Below, one piece after another: positions 49,561 to 63,030 of a stretch of 64,000 nucleotides of DNA. The first letter of the stretch is position 1, and each line of letters begins with the position of its first letter. The notes under the pieces were generated by a model that was given only the letters and a program-made list of their open reading frames with translations, was not told the origin of the DNA and ran no database searches. Source of the DNA: Cyanoderma ruficeps (Eukaryota; Chordata; Aves; Passeriformes; Timaliidae); contig VZDJ01007749.1 in assembly GCA_008694505.1 (NCBI GenBank), forward strand, positions 6,845,457-6,909,456, read 5' to 3'. The translations under genes and the position numbers were made by a program.

Positions 49561-49763
49561 CTGACAGCAGATACTAGGAAAAAATTCTTCCCTGTGAGGG
49601 TGGTGAGGCACTGGCACAGGTTGCCCAGAGCACCCCTGGAAGTGTCCAAGGACAGGTTTGAGCAATCTGGTCTAGTGGCATGTGTCCCTGTCCATGCCAG
49701 GGGGCTGGAAAAAGATGATCTTGAAAGTTCCTTCTAACCCAGATCATCCTATGAGTTTCTGAT
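49561..49763 (+). mobile_element. CR1 LINE, 5'-truncated bird-type 3' end
   Basis: A plus-strand CR1 terminus. 'aaaaaattcttccctgtgagggtggtgaggcactgg' and 'caggttgcccagag' are followed by 'cccctggaagtgtccaaggacagg', 'gagcaatctggtctagtgg', 'tgtccctgtccatg' and 'gatgatcttgaaagttccttctaaccc'. It ends in a decayed 'atcatcctatgagtttctg' tail. Compared with the common bird consensus, two internal pieces of about 20 bases (after 'cccagag' and after 'gacagg') are missing. It is the best-preserved CR1 copy in the window, but only about 200 bp long and non-coding. Confidence 0.9.
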
Positions 49764-52700
49764 TTATTTAAGATGTGTTGTTAAAGCCTGTATTTTTAAT
49801 TAATACTGGACATGAATAGAAGTAGTTTTTTGTTTTTTTTTTAAATCTTTTAAATTCTTCCTTTTATTTTTCCACTGACTGCAAACTCTCCTGCTGTAGC
49901 CTTTGCATGATAAGCCATGCAACTTCCACATGGCATCATGGAGTATTACCCTGTTTAAAAGAGCATATTTGGTTTGCTTGGACTTGCCAGCATCTGTGTG
50001 AGGTTACCACACACATGGTACTGGGGATATATATTTTTTTTAATTTCTTACTTTATGTATTACCAGAAAGTGACTGGAGACAAGTAATTGCTGCCAAGGA
50101 CACTACATGACTTAGCTCGAGGTTTTTGAAGGAAACTGAGGGGCAGCAGATATGCCACTTGAAGGGCTAATGTATATGGCATCACCAAACACTATAAGAT
50201 AATTATAATTACAGGGGTCAGTGTGAATAAGGATGGGTGGAGCTGGGGCATAAACCTGTGTTTGCTTCAGCAGCGATACAGACCTACATGTGACGCTGTG
50301 GGACTGTGTGACACTGCTCCAATTGGCTACTTAAATGTTCTTTTTTTGGGTCCTGAGTGTTGGCATGGCAATTCCTGCAGCTAAATGTGTGCCAAATTGA
50401 AAGACAGCAGTGCATTGAAAACAAATGTTAGTTTGGAGAACTTTTAAAAAAACCCAGCTATGTTCTGTAAATAGGGTTGCCCCTCTGTCCCAACTAGATT
50501 TTATGGGGTTTTGTTTTTTTTAATCTCTTGCTGGCTGGTAGGAAATATTATTTCAGCACTTCCAGGAACACTGGACTTTTCTAGACATTGTCCGACTGGT
50601 TTAATTTAGATTTACATTATTTGTTTGACTGATTCATCTGATTTAAAGGGTAGCATAAAGACATCAATTCACCAGAGCAAGTTATTGCTTTCACATATGC
50701 TTCAAGTTGAGCTCTGGGGTTTAGTGGAGGATTTGCTGTTGAGGGGGCTGGAGAAGGTGAGGGAAAGTTTGGGCAGCATATGCATCATGGACTTTTCTTC
50801 TTGCTGGGGCTTGTTTGTTATTGACTCAGTGTCTTTTCCAGGGGATTACCCTTGAAATATAGTATCATTATACAGGAATAGAGCAGCTTCTGCAAAGTCC
50901 CAGGTATTCAAGAGAAACACAGGAAAAAAATCCCATCTTTAGTTCCTTAGGAGCATATTAGTCCACTGCTGAGAAAAGTAGAAGCAAAAAACAACGTAAA
51001 CATTGAAACTTATTGCCAAGTGAGGGAAACAATTTGAAAGCATGATATGCAATTGCAATTAAAAACAAAGATTCCAATTCTTTCTTTCTGTGGACAAACC
51101 TTGGTTAGAGACAGAAATGCAGATCAAGTGTTTTCCTTATTTCTTGGGGAAACAGGCCCAACATAATGACAAATGAGAAGTGGGAATTTTTACATGTCTT
51201 GATGTTCAGATGTCAGTCTCATGCCCCATTTGTTATAGCAGTAACATTAAGGGTAAATTTAAAACTTAGGCCACTACAGTCAAAGTTAAAGCAACAAAGA
51301 AAAAAGTTGGATTATCAGGAAACATTAGGCACTTTGTAGGGTGAGAGGTTATTATGTGAACTGTGTCCAGCTGTATAGGGGAAGCAACAAGACCGTCACA
51401 ACATGTTTTGAAATGTATATAGCAGGAACATGCTTGCTGTGGATTCAGGAATTGTCCTGTTCAACTCGTCCATGGGAGAGAACTGTGTTTACCTTTATCC
51501 TGCAGACTGTGATCTGCTTTCCCCACATTAAACAGAACTCAAGAGAGATTATGGTAAGGGAACAGAGACCTGAGGAGCTCAAACACAAAATGATATTCAA
51601 GAGGTATTCTCGCTGCAGTCAGGTGGTCAGTCAGCAGGTCAATGCCCAGTTTGTTGCTTTATAGAGTGTTTTTTCTTCCTTAGACCTTCAAAGACTGTGC
51701 TGAGCCTGAGGTCTGAATCCCTCCATAGAAACATTGGTAGTGTTCCTCACTGTCCATGTGACGCCTGTAAGAAAGAAAAGAGCTGCTGAGGATGTGTGTG
51801 TTGTACAGCAGGATCTGATCTTCCAATCTTCCTCATCTAGAATTTTAGTCCTTCAGCAGTGAGCGGAGGGGAGAGCCTGTTCTGCACAGATCCTGTGTTA
51901 CAGCACTTCTGCTCAGCCCACATCACTAACACCTTCTTGAATGTTATTTCTTACCTGGAAGAGTCAGCAGGTTTAGGTCTGAGAGGATCTGGCCATTAGC
52001 AGGAATGTTCCGCAATACCATGGAAAGGACATGAAACACCTGGCATGGTCCCAGATACACACAGCCTGGAACATTAAATGGTACTCAAGGGATGAAACGA
52101 CCAAACTGTAAACCTCTCTTCCCCCAGCCTCCTTCCTTTTTTATTTTTCATAAATGCACAAGTGAACATGCAGTGCATAGATGCTTTCTTTCTACCATCC
52201 TTTGTCTCTCTGTTTCTTACTTGTGACTCCTTGGGGGCCAATTGAAAAAAAAAAAAGTGTTCTGCACCATTTAGTAAGGTTTCTGGCAGGATTTTTCTAG
52301 GAAGGAGTGAAGAATGCGCTGTTTCTACGTCAGTTCGCCCACAAGTCACTCCTTGTGCACTGCACACACTTCAGGGATTAAAAATACCAGGATTCCCAGT
52401 TTGTTTGCTCTGAAAAGACTGAATGCACATTTTCTGTCTCTGTCTCACACATATTTATACACACACATTCCCATGCACACATACACAAACTCCTTTGTGA
52501 GAATGGCTCGTGTCATGCCTGTAATGACAATGCACTATTAATGACATCATGCAAAGTTTTAGATTGGTGGTAAACAAGAATTTTGCTATTTCCCTAAGAA
52601 CAAAAGAGAATCCCAGCTGGTAAAATAATCTGGAAGAAATTTCAGAGTTCAAATGTTACTGACTGAATAGCTGTTTGCATATTATATATATATATATTAC

Positions 52701-55035
52701 CAGTTTCTTGTCTTCATGCCTGTCTGGGCCTGGTGAACATTATAAAATATGTAAGTTGTTAGCAAGGTGATGAAGAAGAATAACAAAACATGAAGGCTGT
52801 TGGTGCTTATTGTAAATATGTCAGAACTCAGCTGTATTTCTGTCTGATGGTGCTAAGAAATTGTTTCTGATGGAGCAGAATGTATGGAACTAATGTGATT
52901 TAGTTGATCTAACAATTTATGTGATTTCTGTTTTTTGGGTTAATTTTAAAAACTGCCATAAAATGAATACTTTACAGTGGTACTCCCAGAAACACTTCTG
53001 TATATTGTCCTTCACATTTTTGTTGGCTTGCTGACATCAGCACTTTAATACTTAATATCCTGTGAACATTTCTGTGTTTTACAGTTCTGTATGTACTGGA
53101 ATAAAGAGGGAGGAGAGGACAGAAGCTCTCTAATAAGGAAACACACGTTGTTCTTCACTGATATGTTTTTGTTCTCTGCTAATCGTTTTTTTCCTTTTCA
53201 CATAACCCTGAGGAAGAACTGCTGTCAGAACAGAGAAGAGCAGATGGTAATGTGTATGTGAAGTGTGGTTGTAATTATGTTATTACCTAGGCTCTGCATA
53301 AGGCTTGTTTATGTGAAAGGAGGAGATTAATTCCTTTGGGTTACTAGTGAATAGTCCCAGGCCTGTAACTGATTTCTCTGGAGAGCTACTGAATTCTTCA
53401 GCTCTATCCCTTTGCCAGGCTGTGCCTTTTATATGACACCTCTAAATAAAATAAAATGGAAAGGTCCTATAAAGAAGTTCTATGTCAAAGATGAGGACTG
53501 GTTTCCCTGTTAAATTGTGGCAAGGATAGAGGGAACCTGCAAGTGGGAAGTCTAAAACCCAGAAGATCTTGGAAGCAGCCTGGCAGAGCTGCACTGCTCT
53601 CCAACAGACTCCACTGTGGCTGAGCAGCTCCTTCCCTGCAGCTCGTGCTCTTTGTATGCAATTACTCACTCTGGGAATGTGGTCTAATCTGTTTGGGAGG
53701 TGGTGGAGGCAGTAAGAAAAGGATGAGTGTATCTTCTTCTAAGAACTCTGATTACCATCAGCCCACTTTAAAAAGCAACAAAGAAAACCTGAAAACAGGG
53801 AATAGCTGTAATTTATTTGTAACACAACATTAAACCATTGTCTTTGGAACATTCAAAGTTGAAAGTATAGAATTATATGGATGAGATGGAGAGAGAACTT
53901 CTAGAAAGATTCCACGAGTTTTGATGAAAAGTTCAGTGAGTTTTGAAAGACAAGAGTTGTCGTATTTTAATTTCAGCTGTAACAGAGTAGGTTATGAAGG
54001 TGTGACCTTTCAAACTTATACATTCAGAACAATATCCTTAATTCTTTTCTTCAGGTTGAGATGGTTTGGGGACCAAAGGGAGGAAACAACTGATAGACAT
54101 GTTTTAAACCATATTTGTGACTCAGAATGGCCAGCAAATGTGATACTGCAAAAATGGGATCACAGTCAGTCCCAAGAGACAGACCCAATTTCTTCCAGCT
54201 CACTGCTTGCTGGAGCATCTACCCTGACTGTGTGTCTATTCATATGGCTTGATCAGAGCTTACTGTCCTGGCTGGAAAAGCTACCAAGAGGCCTCAGTGG
54301 GTTCTGAACCACTTGCATAGGAGGCAGTCACAAGGAAGTGGAGGCATGTGCACCCACGTGGCCTTCTGTGCCAGGGTCCTCCCAGCCCACACAAAGCTGA
54401 AGCGGTGCTGAGCCTTCACCCTCCCACTTGCATAGGAAATCCAGGAAAGAAATCCCCCTTAAGAACAAAACCAAACACAGCCCTTGCTAGGTGCTGTTTA
54501 TAATGAGAACAATTTGGAAAGAGCTTGTTCCATATTTACAGCGTTTTTAAAAATAGATCATATGGCTTAAATATGATACTGTTCCCCACTTCAGGGAAAG
54601 CAAAACCTTTCCTCTGGGGTACAAAATATTTCCAAAATGGATGACTGTTAAAATTCAGAACCACCCCCCCCCAACAGTTTATAAAAAGCATGCTGACATT
54701 GTAAAAAATTAATAGTATGTTGGAACCCTTTGAGTTTCCAAAATGGTCAGTTCAATAGAAAAAAAAAAAAAGGCACTTTCTTATTATAAATTTGAGTTGC
54801 CTGTCTTGGGTTTTCCTAATGAAAGAATTTTTGGAGTAAATAAAGCTCACATTGAGTGTTCACAGCCCATCTCCCCCTCAGTCTGTAATTTAACCACCCA
54901 ACCCTGTGGCCTGGAACACTTTCGATTACAACTTTAATAGTTATTTTGGAAAAAGCTGGTAGCCAAATATTCAACCTTTAGAATATTATGTATGAGAGTT
55001 TTCTTCTCTTACATGTCATAGGAAATTATGATGAC

Positions 55036-55038
<3 letters not shown>
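49764..55038. other. Non-coding DNA, no gene recognised
   Basis: About 5.3 kb without a recognisable gene. The 128-codon plus frame at 53921-54307 and the 107-codon frame at 51341-51664 show no domain, conserved motif or splice context. CA-rich text at 52440-52495 and the TA run at 52.68 kb are low complexity. Confidence 0.5.
52682..52699. repeat. (TA)n microsatellite, short
   Basis: About eight to nine uninterrupted TA units. Short TA runs like this mutate readily. There is no other significance. Confidence 0.9.

Positions 55039-55068
<30 letters not shown>
55039..55068 (+). repeat. (GT)15 microsatellite
   Basis: Thirty bases of uninterrupted GT dinucleotide, preceded by ATGACCAT and followed by CTAAGC. 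This is the longest perfect microsatellite in the window and likely to be length-polymorphic. Confidence 0.97.
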
Positions 55069-55069
<1 letters not shown>

Positions 55070-58000
55070 TAAGCAAAATAAATGTACTATTTCATGCTAC
55101 TGGGTTCCATTACTCGAAACTTTAACAACTGCAGCTCTGGGAGGGGCGAGGCAGTTGGGCCAAATTCTCAGTCACTCTGAAATGGGTCATATTAATGCTG
55201 CTTCAAAGATCATCTCTATGAATAGCCCAGGAAACCAGATGTTGGGTAGCATTGGACTTACCCTGGCCTGGGTTCCATTACTCCAAGTAAAGGAGACATA
55301 TTTATGTATTGGGGTTGCCCTTAAGGATCTGTTAAAAAAACCCCAGAAAACCACCTAGTGGCATTATACAGAAGTCATTTAATACTCTTATGCTCACCCT
55401 TAGGCTGAGCAGAACTCACTGGTAAAATAAGAGCTGTATATTATTCGCTTTCAAGAGCTGGGCTTGCTTACCAGTGTTTAATATTTCATTATTTTCTTGA
55501 ATCAGGAACAAATATTTCAGCAGTAGAGCACTTGACATTCCTGATTAATTGGGTTCTCAAATGAAGTGAGCTGGAGTTCACCATCAGATAAAAAGGTGAT
55601 GGGTTTGAAAAAGGTTTGGTACATATTTCCCCTTTCTTTAAAAAAAAAGTTGGGACCTTTCAGTGGTGGCTTTTTTTCCCCACAGCTTATATATCTATCC
55701 TTGCAGAACTTAAGTGGCATATGTGCCTATCTTACCTCAAATCCTAGGTAAAATAAAATTTCTATTTTAATGTTTTAAATGCATTTTGATGGTTGTAAAA
55801 GGAATCAGACACTAATCATTAGAGACTTAAATGTCTTCTGTAAGCAATTGAATTGGACTTAGGTAAGCATCTTGCTGGGTTTAACTGCTGATAAATGGAA
55901 AATAAAAGGATGTTTTTTGATAATGTAGGCATTTTATGTTGCTGTCTCTTAGGCTGGATTATGTTCCACAGATCTTGTCATTTAGAGTACTATAGGAGAA
56001 CTAAAGCATTAATTAATGACAGCTGTAGTAGGCTGTGAAATGTCAGAGCTCGGGAGTAAAATCCCTGAAGAATAGAGTTAAAAATATGTTTGTTGAAATT
56101 TGCAAAGAGGAAACACCTTGAGAACACTTCCTAATTTTTCAGGTTTGAGTCCTAACTACCAAAAGAGAAAAAATCTTGTAAGATTCTCTGTCTCCTCTCT
56201 TTCTTTTAATTACTATGCAGTTCAGTGAAATGAGAATATCCAAGCTTTACAGAAAAGTCTATTTTGGTGGATACTGTATAAATGGTGGAAAAATAAAGGC
56301 AAGCAATCAAAGCTGTTTGATTATCTTTCTTTGGAAGTTCTTCAGTTTCTTCTGCTCCCATTTCCCTATTTGTAATGTGAAGTTCCTGGGTCCCCCCACT
56401 CCAAAGAGCACTTTGCTCTGCTTTGCTCTGTGGATGAACTGCAGAATGTAACTACTGGGTGTGGTTACTATTACTATTGAACTTTCATGTTTTGGACTAT
56501 CTAGTATGTCACTAAAGATCACTATTTATAATTATGGGTTACAAGGTCATAGCCAAACATTTGCAGCTATAAAATGTCCTTGAAAGGTCCAGCTAGAATA
56601 AGTAAGTTAACCAGCTTCTCTCCTCTTTCTGAAAAGAAAGCCTCAGTGTGTTGGAGGATAATAAATTTCACTAGGTCCCTGCAGAAGGAATAACGTGTAT
56701 TAAAGAATAAGCTTTTTGAAAGCAATTCACGTTCATCTTCTGAACTATCTTTCCTACAAGAGCATGGGCTATACTGCTTCTTACTGCTAAATCAATCTTT
56801 CTTTGTAGTTTTGTAAAGCACTACATTTTAAGTAAAGAAAGAAAAAAAAAAAGAAGCTCCATCTGGCTCTAGCAGCCTAACCAAAGACCCCACCCTTTTT
56901 CCAAATGCCAAATTATTTTAACCTATCCTTTATTTGTATGGAAAACCAACTGGTGTTTGCCTGAACCCATGTTATGTATGCATTTAGATTAAATAGAAGG
57001 AGGATGAGTAGAGGATTTTAAGGTAGCCCTGTGAGCATTATGCATATACAAAGACTAGTATCCTAAATATTACTCTCACACTCCACTTATTTTCTGTTTT
57101 CATTTCTGGACCTAATCTTTTTATAGCACTTTAAGTGAGATTTTTTTAAAAAGTAGTAAGCAGCCTCCTGTACTCAGTAGGTTTATCAAATAGTTTGTCA
57201 AATAGTTTTCTGTGTTGGTCTGACTTTCCAAAAGAGTGTGTTAAAACCATCTCTAGGTAGAATGACAACTTGTATAACCTCTTCCAGGTGATCCTACATA
57301 GCTTCTTTTGTTAGCTGGGCAAACCTTATAATACCAGAATAGTGGTAGAATATCACGTTTCCTCATTTTTATCATAATTGCTACCAGAGTCTGCTTCCGA
57401 GATTTTAATAGAATTTCAAGTTATTTGCTATGATTAGTTAGGTGTTACCTATAAGCTTTAAATTTTTGTCATTCTTTTTGTTTGCCTCTGATGTTGCTCC
57501 TGTAAAGAGGTGATATTATATTGTTTTGTCCCAGGATCACTGTTCAGCAAATGACTGATGTGGTTATAGAATATGCAGAGGAATGTACATATAACCTCTA
57601 CTTCCACCTTTTCCAGGGTCTTTGTAAAACAATGTTTGCAGCACATGAGTCTCATTTCATGGGAAAATAATCTTTGATAGTTAGAAGCAGAGATTTATTT
57701 TAAGAAGAGATATTAAATCTTGGCAATGTTTTTTTTTTTTTGGTCTTTGAAGGATCAGATCATACCAGGAAACCAACGTTAGAACATGCTCAGTTGGAAT
57801 GGAGAGGCCCCTTTTACAAACCTCTGAAGCTTTTTGAGGTTTTACTGATCATTGCAATCCATATACCCATATTATCATCAAATGCAAATAGTAAGATTTT
57901 AGCTCACTTAATATGAGAGAATATATAGATTATGGGAGTCAATAGTATTACTCAAGAAAAATGAATTTACCACAGTATTTATGAATTTTTTGTACTGCAG

Positions 58001-61000
58001 CAGATGTGAAAGCTGATATTTAGTAACTTACTGCTGAAGAATATGATTATCACTATTTAGTGAGAAAATAAAAAAGAATTGCAAACCTAATACAGCCCTG
58101 CATGGAAAAAGACTCCTAACAGACCTAAAAATTGTTAAGAGTTAGCATTGATTAATTAAAATATGTAGAGGATTTGAAAGAAATACTATGATAGATTTAT
58201 TATATTGGTAACAATTTTCAGTAGTTCTTGAAACACGTTGTATCTTTGTCTACTTTTTGATTGGAAAGTTTAAAACCTCTATTGGTAATATCTCTGACCC
58301 TGAAAAAGAAATAGTGAAAGTACTGGTGTGAACAACTTACTTGGGAATGTATAGGGCTCTTTCAGGAAAGGGGGAGACTTGAAAATACAAGTTATGACCA
58401 ACATTTCTGGGCTTTCACCATCCAGACCACTAAAGGAAAGTGACCTTCATATATCAATAACAGAGGTCCTGGGCCAATGGGACCCACAGGGAGTAAAAGA
58501 ACCTCCCCCAGGAGCCTGTCAGGATGCAGAACCGGAGAGGATTAGCAAATGGCAGACACATTTTTTTTGAGGTCTCATTTGGTGGCAAACATACAGATTC
58601 TTCTTCTGGTTGTCTTGACTAAGTCAGATCAGCTCTGTTTAGAAATAAAAGCAGCAACTATCAGCCCTCAAAGCCAATGTTCCCCCATCCTACATTTTAT
58701 GGACATGACTAACAGAAGAATTAAATGTGCAAACTCATATATAGAAAAGGCTAAAAACCAAACCTGTCATCTAACTTATTTTACAATGAGAGATAAGAAA
58801 ATCAAGGATATAATGAGTCCATGACTTATTTTCTTAGATAAGCTTTCCCTAGTTTTATTCCCATTTAAAAAGTACATTCAACTTAACACAAATGTTTTTG
58901 ACTTCTCTTTTGAAAGTTTAATGCCACAATGTCCAAGTTTAGTGACTTTCAGAGAAGAACACAAATATTGCTGAGACAAAAATGCTGACAGCTAGACTTC
59001 AAAAATAGTTTTGGATGAACTCAGATTAGGAGTAGTTCATACACACTTTCCAAAAATGGACATAACAGCTGGAGAATTTTTTCCCCCCATCCAAGAGGTT
59101 ACTGTGGTCTGTGGGTTTCTTTGTGTGGGAGCTTGCATCTTCATACAGAGAAATATAAGAAAACAGCCTGCAATAAGACACAAAAATAAACCAAAATGTA
59201 ATATAAAAGTCTCTGAGGTCTTGGGAATTCTGGGCAAAGTTAGTCAATAACATTATGGAAAATGAAGTTATGAAGTGTTCCTGAGGAGATTTTGGGCTCC
59301 AGAGAAACAATCAATTTGAAGATGAGATACGCCAAATGTCCCAGAAACAGACCTCTACAGTGAGCTGAGCTAAAGAGAACTGTTCTTTGAGGAGTGAGGC
59401 TGAAATGCAAACCAGAAATTTTAAAAAAATCCTGAAGTTTACAATGTATAGGGTGGCAGATTAGATGAGCACATGTAACAGTTTTTTCTTGTAAATTATG
59501 AAGCCATGAACCTTTATTTCTTTTCTGTCATCTCTTCAGCACTCAGAGAACATGCATCTTTGCTTATCCTGGATGTAAACTCCCAGGAGATGCTCCAGCA
59601 GTGTTGGCATCAACAGGAGGATTTCTCTTGCCCTTGGTGCACATTAGTTCAGGTGCTGACTCTTAGCAAGAGCCATCAGCACAGGTACATGCCGCTTCCA
59701 TGGAAAATACTGCTTCTAGGGACATAATGTGTGTACCAGCTGGGTTTGATACAGCACAAGCTTACCTCTCACAGTTTCACCTCCCACTCCACCCACAGGC
59801 AGGTGCTGCATCCTAAAGAGCTGCAGCAGTTCTAGTTGTCACTAATTCTGCTCCTCTGCCACTCCAGGGGTTCATTTTCTTCCAGTTTTTCCTCTGGGTG
59901 TAACAGACCTGATCCCCAGCTCTCACTTCATTCTTAACAAAGTACAAATCATCCCACCAGCATACAGTTTGCATTTCAGATGACAGAACGTGCCAGCACC
60001 GTGGTCAGTTTTTCAGTGGCTCACATGGTCACCTGAGAACACCAGAGATGAAATTTAAGCTTGGTTCTACACATTCTCTCTGAGCAAGACATGAAAGACC
60101 AAGATGAACCCTTCCAAGTCCATCTTGAACTGATTAAGAAAGGGAATCACTGAGTGCCAACTTGCACTTTTAGTCTCAAAACTGCAGTAGAAATTTATCA
60201 TCCTGTCAACTCTGGTTCCCTGAAGTACTTTCAGATAGAAATTCAAAGGGGGCCAAAATATTTTTTCCATTGGCAACTACTCTTCAGCACATTAACATTT
60301 TCCTGTGGGTAGCATTTTCATCCCGTGCAATGCAACACCTCCCTGAAAATCAAGGCAACTGATGGAACAGCAGGAATCTTCCATCTGCAGGTATCAAAAC
60401 ACAAATATGTCTTTCCCAATTATTTCTTTTTTTCCACCAGTATTTTCTGCTATAAGGATTTTCTTAAAAAAAGAAACCCAAAAGCTGCAGTGATATTGAC
60501 CATTCATTTTACAGGTAGCAAGACTAATGAGGGGCACAAGTTTCCTGTTTTAGCACTTCACCTTTTATTCTTTTCCACTCTGAGAAGAGAGGAAGCATGT
60601 GGAGCTGCTGCTGTTGGATTTTGACTAGGAGCAGGAGATCCAGTGGAAATCCCAGAGCTGACCCAGAGCTGCAGGATGCTGCTCTGGACTGTGAATCTCT
60701 CTGATTTGGCCCCAGCACTTTGCCTCTGGTTGTTCAGTCCCTTGTCCAGCATGGTCTATATTATCTTTCCCCACAATTACTTTGGAAAGTTTCTGCCAGA
60801 GAGCTCATATGCTGAAAGACAAGCAAAGGCTCTGCAGTTTCAGCATATAAATCCAAAAATAGGAAGTGCAGGCAGAATCTCTGAGTTCTGGAGAGGAGCA
60901 GCAAGCAGGCATACATGGCTCTGCCAGCACGAGCTAACAGGAGATGATGTTTCCTCTTCATAAAGCACATCTATGGGATGCTTGCTCAAAAGACTGTAGA

Positions 61001-62559
61001 GTGGCCTATGGAAAAGTATAGGAGATTCTTTAGGTATCTTCACCAAAGTGACTGATGAAAGTATGCAAAAATTGAAAGTAAAACACCATTCATCTCTTCC
61101 TTAACACATACGCTAACTATATTGCTTTATATATACAGATTGTATCCACATACTCTCATGACTGATCTGATGAAGCAGATTATTTTTAACTCATCTTGAT
61201 TTAATAAAATCCACCCTTTCCAGACACCTTAAAAAACCTAACTGGTGTTTACATGAAGATAGACATTAAAGGGAGAGGCTGCTTTTGAAAATACATTCTC
61301 TAGAGAATCCTTCTGTATCTTTAGTTTTCATCTTGCCCTGAATTACTTGACCTGATGACCACCAGCAGGCAGGATGTACCAGACACATAGGAAGAACATA
61401 ATTTTTTCCCCTTTTCAGCACTACTATCTTCCCTGGCTTTTATTTTTTTTACCTTATCTTTCTTCTGGAAAAACAGAAACTCTCCCTTTCTTTGAGTTTC
61501 CCTGCTTTTTGCCACCAAGAAACGAGTCAGAAAAATTGGATTTGTGTTTTTCAATCTGACTTTTACACATGTCAACTATCATGTGTTTCTCACATGTTGT
61601 CAAAATTAATCTCATTATGGTCAGCAGTGACAGAAAGCCAAATGGAAGCATGGTCAGCTACTCCTTGAGCTGAACTCGCAGGAATCTGGCCTTATAGCAG
61701 GGTTCACAGTGACAAACAAACTGAGGTACAAGTTGTCTAAAACCATTCAACAAGGAAGGATGCAAAGGGATGGTGCCTGCACTTTAACCAGCTTCTGACC
61801 TATTCTCCTACCTCTGGATGCAAGTAACATCTTCCATTACTTGGTATTTACAATCTGGATTCTTCTCTGGAATTAACTGACCAAGTCATTTGAATTCTCT
61901 AAATTGAATGCGATTTCAGCAGGTTATATTTTTTCTTTTTTTTTCCAGGAGTGGTTTGTTCCAATTTTTCCCTCTTGTTTACACCCAAAGAACATCCAAT
62001 AGGAATTGACAGAGATGGTCTCATCACTTCAGCCTGATGTGCATCAATTCTCTTAAGATAGGTGAAACAAATGTCAGGGGAGCAACTTCAGTTTCTGGAG
62101 CAACAGAGATACTGATGACAGCTCTCAGTAGCTTTAGGAGAGTGAGCATCTTCTTGTTTAGGCTTTGCAATCAGAGCAGGTTTCAGAACAATCCTCAGGG
62201 ACTTCCCTCAAAAGCAAATGTCCTTCTAATGAATCCAGAAGGGATTCCCCACCCTTAAAAGGTAGGGAATAAAATCAGGAAAAACTGACTGCTCTTCATC
62301 TAGTACAGAAACAAGGGTGGGGGAAAAGAGAACATGATTTTTCTCTGCTGTCCTCTTGTCATCAGAACAACGTGAAGAGAATATTCTGAACCTCAGGCCT
62401 TTCTCTGCCAGTTTCTCTCCTCCTTGCTCACAGTGATTATTTCAGAGGCACAAAGGTATTTCTTTTTCTGCTGGGTGTGTATCAGAGCATGGTACTGTTC
62501 AGTCTAACACTATGAGGCAACTGCAGATGCACGGCTGAGCTGCACATATGTCTCGAGCA
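55069..62559. other. Non-coding DNA, no gene recognised
   Basis: About 7.5 kb with no identifiable exon, RNA gene or interspersed repeat. A T13 run is at 57729-57741. A homeodomain-type word cluster at 56008-56025 is described as a finding. Frames of up to 106 codons near 60.6-61.0 kb run on both strands without domains. Confidence 0.5.
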
Positions 62560-63030
62560 CTGAAAGAGCATTACAGCATTAGGAAGAGAGAAAAATCTGG
62601 TTTTGATTACTGATAATTATAGATAAACTGTAGCTGACAGTCATTTTCTGACCGCAAACTCAAATCAATCAATTAAAGACTGCATGTAGCAGCACCCCTG
62701 TTTAATCGTTTCCAGGCTCTTTAAAATGATCCATTACTCTGATAGCATGTCAGGGCTGCTGTGTACTGTTTGTTGTTGCTGCTTTGGGTCAAGTACACAG
62801 CTGCTTCCAGGGTAATTTCAAGAGCACAATTCACTATTTAAAAAAAAAAAGAAATATATCTACTTATAGATTAGCCATTAAATCAACCTCCTCGGCTAAT
62901 TAAATAAATATTAGAGCTGATGAAGTAAATATCTTTTTGATATCCTGACACATGAATAAGTGCATTTTTTAATAGGATGTGTCACTGTTTCATCATGGTG
63001 GAAAAGATGATGAAATACTGCAAATTCAAC
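62560..63030. promoter_or_regulatory. Candidate conserved non-coding element (enhancer-like)
   Basis: The stretch is not repetitive and has no open frame of note, but it is dense in short words typical of developmental enhancers. Examples are GATAATTATAG (about 62611), CAATCAATTAAAG (about 62667), GGCTAATTAAATAAATATT (about 62893), TAATCG and paired TGATGAA words. T- and A-rich blocks alternate with more mixed sequence. This is pattern recognition only: conservation cannot be judged from one genome, and AT-rich DNA produces TAATTA by chance. It is listed so that it can be checked by alignment. Confidence 0.2.

Noticed and set aside
53213..53246. Possible 34-nt exon (open frame EELLSEQRRAD-like, donor GTAATG)
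   Set aside because: The acceptor is weak, with the pyrimidine tract broken by CATAACCCTG, and no partner exon was found.
53921..54307. 128-codon plus-strand open frame
   Set aside because: No domain, no homology I recognise, no promoter or splice context, and ordinary intergenic composition.
61949..62002. Strong acceptor (T-rich tract then CCAG) followed by 18 open codons and TAG
   Set aside because: The peptide is too short to judge, there is no polyadenylation signal close by, and T-runs create such acceptors by chance.
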